Source of the DNA: Pseudomonas sp.
GTDB taxonomy: Bacteria; Pseudomonadota; Gammaproteobacteria; Pseudomonadales; Pseudomonadaceae
Assembly (NCBI GenBank): GCA_030654635.1
Contig: JAURXE010000151.1
Coordinates: forward strand, 1-12,244
Length of the DNA stretch: 12,244 bases
Reading direction: 5' to 3'
Part shown: piece by piece, positions 7,565 to 12,244 of the stretch
Layout of the letters: every line of letters begins with the position of its first letter
How positions within the stretch are numbered: the first letter of the stretch is position 1
Notes under the pieces: model-generated
Seen by the model: the letters and a program-made list of their open reading frames with translations, nothing else
The model's database searches: none
Told to the model about the DNA's origin: nothing
Program-made: the position numbers and the translations under genes

Positions 7565-7585
7565 GACCCACCGCAATGCTTGGAG

Positions 7586-7591
7586 TAAACT
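7586..7591 (+). promoter_or_regulatory. Possible -10 element for coq7
   Basis: TAAACT shares four of six bases with TATAAT. It lies 27 bases before the coq7 ATG, and the sequence where a -35 would be (AAGACC, 7563-7568) is unlike consensus. Its spacing to the ANR-like box is the main argument for it. Confidence 0.35.
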
Positions 7592-7618
7592 GGTGCAGTG
7601 AACTACCCCGGAGCTGCC

Positions 7619-8266
7619 ATGGCTAACCAACGTCATTACTCGCCAATTGATCGCCTGTTGTTGCAAGCCGACACCGCGCTGCGCACCTTGCTGCCGTTCA
7701 GCGGCCAGCCCTATCGACCGTCCCCGGCCATAGTCCAGCAAGAGGCCCAGCTCGATGCCGACACCACACGCCATGTGGCCGGACTGATGCGCATCAACCA
7801 CACCGGCGAGGTGTGCGCCCAAGGCCTGTATCAAGGCCAGGCGCTGACCGCCAAGCTGCCCCAGGTGCGCAGCGCCATGGAGCATGCCGCCGAGGAAGAA
7901 ATCGACCACCTGGCCTGGTGCGAACAACGCATCCGCCAGCTGGGCAGCCACCCCAGCGTGCTGAATCCGCTGTTCTACGGTTTGTCGTTTGGGGTGGGCG
8001 CGGTGGCCGGGATGATCAGCGACAAGGTCAGCCTGGGTTTTGTCGCGGCCACCGAAGATCAGGTCTGCAAGCACCTGGACGAACACCTGCAACAGCTGCC
8101 GGCGGAAGACGGAAAGTCCCGGGCAATTCTCGAGCAGATGCGCAGCGACGAAGCCGAGCACGCCGCCGGCGCCATTGAGGCTGGTGGTTTTCGCTTCCCG
8201 GCACCGGTCAAATTCGGCATGAGCCTGCTGGCCAAGGTAATGACCAAAAGTACCTATCGGATCTGA
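7619..8266 (+). CDS. coq7: 3-demethoxyubiquinol 3-hydroxylase (Coq7)
   Basis: This 215-residue di-iron hydroxylase performs the last ring hydroxylation of ubiquinone synthesis using O2, at the membrane surface. The carboxylate/histidine ligands of the Coq7 four-helix bundle are all visible: Glu64 (NHTGEVCAQ), Glu94 and His97 (EEEIDH), Glu146 (AATED), Glu178 and His181 (DEAEH). The hydrophobic, glycine-rich stretch [17 protein letters not shown] is the membrane-associating segment. An in-frame GTG 21 bases upstream is possible, but the ATG at 7619 has GGAG 6 bases before it and gives the usual length. The gene lies 84 bases after the FGE-like gene, with its own candidate promoter and ANR-type box, and ends at a bidirectional terminator. 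Confidence 0.96.
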   Translation: MANQRHYSPIDRLLLQADTALRTLLPFSGQPYRPSPAIVQQEAQLDADTTRHVAGLMRINHTGEVCAQGLYQGQALTAKLPQVRSAMEHAAEEEIDHLAWCEQRIRQLGSHPSVLNPLFYGLSFGVGAVAGMISDKVSLGFVAATEDQVCKHLDEHLQQLPAEDGKSRAILEQMRSDEAEHAAGAIEAGGFRFPAPVKFGMSLLAKVMTKSTYRI

Positions 8267-8279
8267 ATTCGCTAAACTT

Positions 8280-8323
8280 CAGGCACAAAAAAGGGCGCTA
8301 ACTAGCGCCCTTTTTTGTGCCTG
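8280..8323. terminator. Bidirectional intrinsic terminator between coq7 and speD
   Basis: Two 21-base arms (8280-8300 and 8303-8323) are exact reverse complements around an AC centre. The GC core is GGGCGCTA / TAGCGCCC, flanked by A6 and T6, with GGCAC/GTGCC outside. On either strand a GC stem is followed by six Us, so it can stop both convergent genes. Confidence 0.95.
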
Positions 8324-8328
8324 CAAAC

Positions 8329-9123
8329 TCACTCGGGCATATTGCGCCCGTAGAAAATCTCCAGCATTTCATGCTTAACCCGCGCCGTTACCAGCTCACG
8401 CTGCTCGCCGGACAAATTCTGGGTGGCGTCGCCAAACAGGTAGTTATCCAGCTCAAACTCCTTGAGCAGCATCTTGGTGTGGAACAGGTTCTCCTGATAG
8501 ACGTTCACGTCGGTCATTTGATAGGCCGCACGAGTGTCTTCGGACAGGTACTTCTGGATCGAGTTGATTTCGTGGTCGATAAAGTGCTTCTTGCCTTCCA
8601 CGTCACGGGTAAAACCGCGCACCCGGTAGTCGACCGTGACTATGTCGGAGTCGAACTGGTGAATCAGGTAGTTCAGCGCTTTGAGCGGTGAAATCACCCC
8701 GCAGGTGGACACGTCGATATCCACCCGGAAGGTCGCAATGCCTTCCACCGGATGGATTTCCGGGTAGGTGTGCACGGTGATATGGCTCTTATCCAGGTGC
8801 GCCAGAATGGTTTCTGGCAAGGGGCCCGGCGACTCCTCGATCTGGCTCTCGGTCGGGCTGACTGGCTGCTCGGAGATCAGGATGGTCACGCTGGCGCCTT
8901 GCGGATCGTAGTCCTGGCGGGCGATGTTAAGAATATTGGCGCCGATAATGTCGACAACATCGGTGAGAATCTGCGTCAGCCGCTCGGCGTCGTACTCAGT
9001 GTTGATGTACTGAACGTAAGCCTGCTGGTCTTCCGGCGTTTCCGCGTAGCAGATGTCATAAATGTTGAAGCTCAAGGTCTTGGTCAGGTTATTGAACCCG
9101 TGGAGCTTGAGTTTGCTTTTCAC
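8329..9123 (-). CDS. speD: S-adenosylmethionine decarboxylase proenzyme (bacterial long form)
   Basis: SpeD decarboxylates S-adenosylmethionine to supply aminopropyl groups for spermidine. The 264-residue product closely follows E. coli SpeD as I recall it: [16 protein letters not shown] at the N-terminus, [20 protein letters not shown] (60-79), the self-cleavage site [14 protein letters not shown] (Lys112-Ser113; the serine becomes the pyruvoyl cofactor), [18 protein letters not shown] with Cys141, and [12 protein letters not shown]. The usual start is the GTG at 9121-9123, which gives family length. The frame stays open upstream to an ATG at 9171 that would add 16 residues of no family similarity; neither start has a strong ribosome binding site. 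The OsmC-like gene lies 217 bases upstream on the same strand, so speD probably has its own promoter. Confidence 0.96.
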   Translation of the reverse strand: MKSKLKLHGFNNLTKTLSFNIYDICYAETPEDQQAYVQYINTEYDAERLTQILTDVVDIIGANILNIARQDYDPQGASVTILISEQPVSPTESQIEESPGPLPETILAHLDKSHITVHTYPEIHPVEGIATFRVDIDVSTCGVISPLKALNYLIHQFDSDIVTVDYRVRGFTRDVEGKKHFIDHEINSIQKYLSEDTRAAYQMTDVNVYQENLFHTKMLLKEFELDNYLFGDATQNLSGEQRELVTARVKHEMLEIFYGRNMPE

Positions 9124-9144
9124 CGTTGGTAACTCTCTATATGA

Positions 9145-9161
9145 ATGTGGCTCTGCCACAT
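9145..9161. repeat. Inverted repeat in the speD leader
   Basis: ATGTGGC (9145-9151) and GCCACAT (9155-9161) are exact reverse complements around a 3-base spacer, 21 bases upstream of the speD GTG. In RNA it forms a 7-bp hairpin with a tight loop; as DNA it has the shape of a small operator. Confidence 0.6.
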
Positions 9162-9284
9162 GATTGAGCATGCCCGTCAGAGGCGCGGCGCGCTTCTGCG
9201 TAGGACGGTTTACACCTCATTCGATGACGATTGTGGTTGTCTTGCTTGAGCCAACCCCTTGGAATCAGCTTAAAAAGCGGGCGC

Positions 9285-9313
9285 ATTATGCAGAGCCGGG
9301 CGGCCCCGCGCCA
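9285..9313 (-). promoter_or_regulatory. Possible speD promoter with long leader
   Basis: On the minus strand CATAAT (9285-9290) is a good -10 hexamer; TGGCGC, 17 bases further upstream, is a poor -35. Transcription would start near 9278, giving a leader of about 155 bases before the GTG. This is tentative because only the -10 is convincing. Confidence 0.35.
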
Positions 9314-9340
9314 GTCCAGGCGCCCGGGTGCGGCGAAACC

Positions 9341-9763
9341 TCAAGCCAGTTCGATGATTTCGTAGTCGTGAGTGATCACCACGCCGGCGCGGCCGAGCAT
9401 GATCGACGCCGAGCAGTATTTCTCGGCCGACAACTCCACTGCCCGCTTAACCTGGGCTTCTTTCAAGCCGCGACCTTTGACCACAAAGTGCAGATGGATC
9501 TTGGTGAAAACTTTTGGGTCTTCATCGGCGCGTTCGGCCTCAACAAAGGCCTCGCAGCTCTCCACCGCCTGGCGGGATTTTTTTAAAATACTGACTACAT
9601 CAAAGTTGCTGCAGCCACCCAGGCCGATGAGCAGCATCTCCATCGGCCTCACGCCGAGGTTGCGACCACCGGCCTCGGGGGGACCGTCCATCACCACCAC
9701 ATGACCACTGCCCGACTCGCCAAGAAACAGAGCCTCACCGGCCCATTGAATGCGTGCTTTCAT
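9341..9763 (-). CDS. OsmC/Ohr-family protein
   Basis: This 140-residue member of the OsmC-like family comprises small dimeric thiol peroxidases that reduce organic or hydro-peroxides. The two reactive cysteines are in family positions: Cys51 in IGLGGCSNFDVVSIL and Cys117 in SAEKYCSASIML. The middle strand-rich segment FTKIHLHFVVKGRGL and the ending VVITHDYEI are typical. Whether it belongs to OsmC, Ohr or the less studied YhfA-like branch cannot be settled by eye; EAGGRNLGVRPMEMLLIGLGG resembles the YhfA-like branch. The start is ATG at 9763, with GGAGA 8 bases upstream; an in-frame TTG at 9769 is too close to that site. It diverges from vfr across 232 bases. Confidence 0.9.
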   Translation of the reverse strand: MKARIQWAGEALFLGESGSGHVVVMDGPPEAGGRNLGVRPMEMLLIGLGGCSNFDVVSILKKSRQAVESCEAFVEAERADEDPKVFTKIHLHFVVKGRGLKEAQVKRAVELSAEKYCSASIMLGRAGVVITHDYEIIELA

Positions 9764-9953
9764 TGCCAAGTCTCCGGTAAAAAATCCGCGGCAAGCTTAA
9801 CACAGGGCATTAACCACCCCCATTGCCACGCATTTGGTGAAATCAATTACTCTTAGCTGTTAGCTCCGTCGCAAAATCACCGCCTACTATTGAGGCTCTG
9901 TTAAGCTGGCGCCGGATAACTGGCACACTTGCCGCATGACTAATAAGAAAATG

Positions 9954-9966
9954 TCTGTTTAACAGA
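9954..9966. promoter_or_regulatory. Perfect 13-bp palindrome upstream of vfr
   Basis: TCTGTT-T-AACAGA is an exact inverted repeat ending 29 bases before the vfr ATG. A partial copy, TCTGTTAA, lies at 9897-9904. It does not match the CRP/Vfr consensus TGTGA-N6-TCACA. It may be an operator for another regulator of vfr or of the divergent OsmC-like gene. Confidence 0.4.
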
Positions 9967-9995
9967 GACTTATCTGTTCTTTCCGAGATTCGTGC

Positions 9996-10640
9996 ATGGT
10001 CGCTATCACTCTTACACCGAAAATAAAGAATTTCGACAAGCTGCTCGCGCATGCCCACCGCCGTCGCTACACAGCCAAAAGCACTATCATCTATGCCGGC
10101 GACCGTTGCGAGACGCTGTTCTTCATTATTAAAGGGTCGGTCACCATCCTGATTGAGGATGATGACGGTCGTGAGATGATCATCGCCTACCTCAACGCCG
10201 GCGACTTCTTCGGCGAGATGGGCTTGTTCGAGAAAGAAGGCAGCGAGAAAGAACGCAGCGCCTGGGTGCGAGCCAAAACCGAATGTGAAGTGGCCGAACT
10301 GAGCTACACCAAGTACCGCGAACTGACCGTGCAAGACCCGGAAATGATGAGTGCCCTCGGCAGCCAGATGGCCGAGCGTCTGCGCAACACCACCCGTAAA
10401 GTCGGCGACTTGGCCTTTCTGGATGTAACCGGCCGGGTTGCCCGCACCCTGCTGGACCTGTGCAAGCAGCCGGATGCCATGACTCACCCGGACGGCATGC
10501 AGATCAAAATCACTCGCCAGGAAATCGGCCGTATCGTCGGCTGCTCGCGGGAGATGGTTGGTCGCGTGCTCAAGGTTCTGCAAGAGCAGGGGCTGGTCAA
10601 CGTCAAAGGCAAAACCATGGTGGTGTTCGGCACCCGCTGA
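9996..10640 (+). CDS. vfr: cAMP-activated global regulator Vfr (CRP family)
   Basis: The 214-residue protein is close to identical, in the stretches I can recall, to P. aeruginosa Vfr. The N-terminal cyclic-nucleotide domain has [19 protein letters not shown] and the phosphate-binding cassette [11 protein letters not shown] ... RSAWVRAK. A long dimer helix follows ([20 protein letters not shown]), then the helix-turn-helix with recognition helix [19 protein letters not shown]. In P. aeruginosa Vfr controls quorum sensing, type III secretion, exotoxin A and twitching; the targets here are unknown. The start is ATG at 9996, with only a weak GAGA upstream. It converges on trpC with a bidirectional terminator between. 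No clear Vfr/CRP site (TGTGA-N6-TCACA) is visible in its own upstream region. Confidence 0.97.
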   Translation: MVAITLTPKIKNFDKLLAHAHRRRYTAKSTIIYAGDRCETLFFIIKGSVTILIEDDDGREMIIAYLNAGDFFGEMGLFEKEGSEKERSAWVRAKTECEVAELSYTKYRELTVQDPEMMSALGSQMAERLRNTTRKVGDLAFLDVTGRVARTLLDLCKQPDAMTHPDGMQIKITRQEIGRIVGCSREMVGRVLKVLQEQGLVNVKGKTMVVFGTR

Positions 10641-10650
10641 ATGCTCCAGG

Positions 10651-10684
10651 CATAAAAAAACCGGCGCGAGCCGGTTTTTTTATG
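10651..10684. terminator. Bidirectional intrinsic terminator between vfr and trpC
   Basis: Arms 10651-10665 and 10670-10684 are exact 15-base reverse complements around a GCGA loop. The CCGGC/GCCGG core is flanked by A7 on one side and T7 on the other, so each strand yields a stem followed by seven Us. It starts 10 bases after the vfr stop and ends 12 bases before the trpC stop. Confidence 0.95.
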
Positions 10685-10696
10685 GGCCGGATTAAC

Positions 10697-11539
10697 TCAG
10701 TCTGGATCGGCACCCAGTTTCACCGGCGCAGTACCAGTACCCGGGAAAAATAAGCGCTGCAGTTCAGCGCCTGGATCTTGCGCACGCATAAAGGCTTCGC
10801 CGACCAGGAAGGCATGCACCTCGCTGATCTGCATCAGCTCGACATCGGCGCGATTGAGGATGCCGCTCTCGGTGATTACCAGGCGATCACGGGGGATCTT
10901 GGGCAGCAAATCGAGGGTCACATCCAGGCTGACTTCAAAGTTATGCAGGTTGCGGTTGTTGATGCCAATCAGCGGCGTATCCAGGGTCTGCAGCGCCCGC
11001 TCCAGCTCATCGCCATCGTGCACCTCAACCAGCACATCGAGGCCGACGCCTTTGGCCACGCTGGCCAGCTCGGCCATCTGCGTATCGGTCAAGGCCGAAA
11101 CTATCAGCAGTACGCAGTCGGCGCCTAGCGCCCGGGCTTCGACTATCTGGTAGGGGTCGATCATAAAATCTTTGCGAATCACCGGCAGGCTGCAGGCCGC
11201 GCGGGCCTCTTGCAGGTAAGAATCGGCGCCCTGAAAGAAGTCGATATCGGTCAGCACCGACAAACAAGCGGCGCCGCCGCGCTGGTAACTGGCAGCCAAT
11301 TCGGCCGGATTAAAGTCCTCGCGCAACACGCCTTTGCTCGGTGAGGCTTTTTTGATTTCGGCAATCACCGCCGCTTCCTTGCGCTTTACCCGCTCCTGCA
11401 AGGCATTGGCAAAACCACGCGGTGCATCCGCGTCGCGGGCCAATTGCTCCAGCGCAGACAGGCTGACCAGGGCGCGGCGCGCGGCCACCTCCTCGACTTT
11501 GCGGGCGAGAATTTTTTCCAAAATAGTGGGCAGGCTCAC
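10697..11539 (-). CDS. trpC: Indole-3-glycerol phosphate synthase
   Basis: TrpC converts carboxyphenylamino-deoxyribulose phosphate to indole-3-glycerol phosphate in tryptophan synthesis. The 280-residue TIM barrel shows [12 protein letters not shown] (59-70), LSVLTD (93-98), [12 protein letters not shown] (120-131), LVEVHD (170-175), IGINNRNL (191-198) and VITESGI (221-227), which include the catalytic lysines and glutamates. There is no fused TrpF domain, so it is the monofunctional form. It starts with GTG at 11539, which overlaps the trpD stop by 4 bases (GTGA), with GGAGA 7 bases upstream inside trpD; translation is probably coupled. The C-terminal tail (residues ~266-280) is weakly conserved. 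It ends at the terminator shared with vfr. Confidence 0.96.
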   Translation of the reverse strand: MSLPTILEKILARKVEEVAARRALVSLSALEQLARDADAPRGFANALQERVKRKEAAVIAEIKKASPSKGVLREDFNPAELAASYQRGGAACLSVLTDIDFFQGADSYLQEARAACSLPVIRKDFMIDPYQIVEARALGADCVLLIVSALTDTQMAELASVAKGVGLDVLVEVHDGDELERALQTLDTPLIGINNRNLHNFEVSLDVTLDLLPKIPRDRLVITESGILNRADVELMQISEVHAFLVGEAFMRAQDPGAELQRLFFPGTGTAPVKLGADPD

Positions 11540-12244
11540 GCTTGATTCTCCAGCCGAAATACCGCGGTAAAGGATGCCAACTCGTCGATTTTCTCCAACG
11601 CCAGGCCGGTGTGCAGCGCGTCATGGGCCAGTGCCACACCGGCAGCCAGGCTATCGGCCAGGTCGGCGGCGTAGAGGGCGGCGCCGGCATTCAGCACTAT
11701 CAGGTCGCCGGCTTTGCGGCCGATGTCGGTTTTGCGCCGCCCCAGGGCATCGCGAATCAACGCCAGCGAGGCTTGCGGGCCGTCGACTTCCAGCCCCAGC
11801 AGGGTTTGGCTGCTGAGCCCGAAGTCTTCCGGACGCACCTCGTATTCGGTGATCTCACCGTCTTTCAATTCGGCCACATGGGTGGCGGCGGCCAGGCTGA
11901 ACTCATCCAGGCCATCACGCGAATGCACCACCAAAATATGCTTGCTGCCCAGACGCTTAAGTACCTCGGCCAGCGGCCGGCACAGGGTCTGGCTAAACAC
12001 GCCGACCACCTGATGACGCACGCCGGCCGGATTGGTCAGCGGCCCGAGCATATTGAAAATAGTCCGCAGGCCCAGCTCACGGCGTGGCGTGGCTGCGTAT
12101 TTCATCGCCTGGTGGTGCACCTGGGCGAACATAAAGCCGACCCCGACCGTGTCGATGCAACGCGCCACCTGCGTCGGAGTCTGCTGCAGGTAAATTCCGG
12201 CCGCCTCAAGCAAGTCGGCGCTGCCGCTATTACCCGATACCGCA
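11536..12244 (-). CDS. trpD: Anthranilate phosphoribosyltransferase (5' end outside the window)
   Basis: TrpD joins anthranilate to phosphoribosyl pyrophosphate. The visible 235 residues are the C-terminal two thirds: [19 protein letters not shown] (from the phosphate-binding KHGNR-AVS.. region), [36 protein letters not shown] (the conserved arginine and NPAG signature), [12 protein letters not shown] (matching the family VxG-DGLDE motif) and [17 protein letters not shown]. The Pseudomonas enzyme is about 349 residues, so roughly 114 N-terminal residues lie beyond 12244. The frame is open to the window edge. Its TGA overlaps the trpC GTG start. In Pseudomonas trpG normally precedes it. Confidence 0.95.
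   Translation of the reverse strand, partial: AVSGNSGSADLLEAAGIYLQQTPTQVARCIDTVGVGFMFAQVHHQAMKYAATPRRELGLRTIFNMLGPLTNPAGVRHQVVGVFSQTLCRPLAEVLKRLGSKHILVVHSRDGLDEFSLAAATHVAELKDGEITEYEVRPEDFGLSSQTLLGLEVDGPQASLALIRDALGRRKTDIGRKAGDLIVLNAGAALYAADLADSLAAGVALAHDALHTGLALEKIDELASFTAVFRLENQA

Noticed and set aside
6836..8161. A 441-codon minus-strand open frame spanning the FGE-like gene and coq7
   Set aside because: It crosses two well-supported plus-strand genes and their intergenic regulatory region, and its product shows no recognisable family.
9124..9171. A 16-residue N-terminal extension of SpeD from the in-frame ATG at 9171
   Set aside because: The extension has no similarity to the family, which begins at the GTG ([10 protein letters not shown]), and no ribosome binding site precedes the ATG.
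9137..9220. A 27-codon upstream reading frame (ATG at 9220, minus strand) ending just before speD
   Set aside because: It recalls the upstream frames of eukaryotic AdoMet decarboxylase genes, but there is no Shine-Dalgarno before its ATG and no sign of coding constraint. Chance is the simpler explanation.
9770..9995. A Vfr/CRP autoregulatory site upstream of vfr
   Set aside because: I looked for TGTGA-N6-TCACA and found neither half-site in good form. The 13-bp palindrome present has a different sequence.
9843..10583. A 246-codon minus-strand open frame opposite vfr
   Set aside because: It is the antisense shadow of a highly conserved gene, with no motif or ribosome binding site of its own.

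Overview
The window reads as chromosomal core sequence of a Pseudomonas species. The evidence is a GC-rich sequence, a cAMP receptor protein nearly identical to my memory of P. aeruginosa Vfr (214 residues), and a gene order that, as I recall it, matches the P. aeruginosa PAO1 block from trpD-trpC-vfr through osmC-like, speD, coq7, HIT, AAA ATPase, SDR, hypothetical and nitronate monooxygenase genes to argC. I cannot name the species. There are no rRNA or tRNA genes, insertion sequences, CRISPR arrays or phage genes. No gap between genes exceeds about 235 bases.

Layout. Positions 1-1018 (-) hold argC, cut at its 3' end. Diverging from it is a rightward run: hemJ-like (1151-1576), nitronate monooxygenase (1606-2568), a multidomain zinc-ribbon/DUF805 membrane protein (2684-3856) and a short-chain dehydrogenase (3904-4701). 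A Ycf46-like AAA+ ATPase (4772-6253, -) converges on the SDR gene and diverges from a second rightward group: HIT/HINT hydrolase (6384-6722), an overlapping secreted FGE-like protein (6722-7534) and coq7 (7619-8266). A long perfect inverted repeat then separates coq7 from convergent speD (8329-9123, -), which lies downstream of an OsmC-like gene (9341-9763, -). vfr (9996-10640, +) diverges from the OsmC gene and converges on trpC and trpD (-). trpD is cut at its 5' end by the window edge. A second bidirectional terminator lies between vfr and trpC.

Functions. Most genes are housekeeping: arginine (argC), haem (hemJ), ubiquinone (coq7), polyamine (speD) and tryptophan (trpDC) biosynthesis, peroxide and nitronate detoxification (OsmC-like, NMO), nucleotide-conjugate hydrolysis (HIT) and global cAMP/virulence control (vfr). 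Less understood are the DUF805 fusion protein, the AAA+ ATPase and the FGE-like protein. The last sits between HIT and coq7, where I recall no gene in PAO1.

I do not see a new multi-gene system. The points most worth a second look are a near-consensus ANR/FNR-type box placed like a class II activator site in front of coq7, the FGE-like protein without the catalytic cysteine pair, the pilin-like segment at the end of the DUF805 protein, and the long, structured leader of speD.
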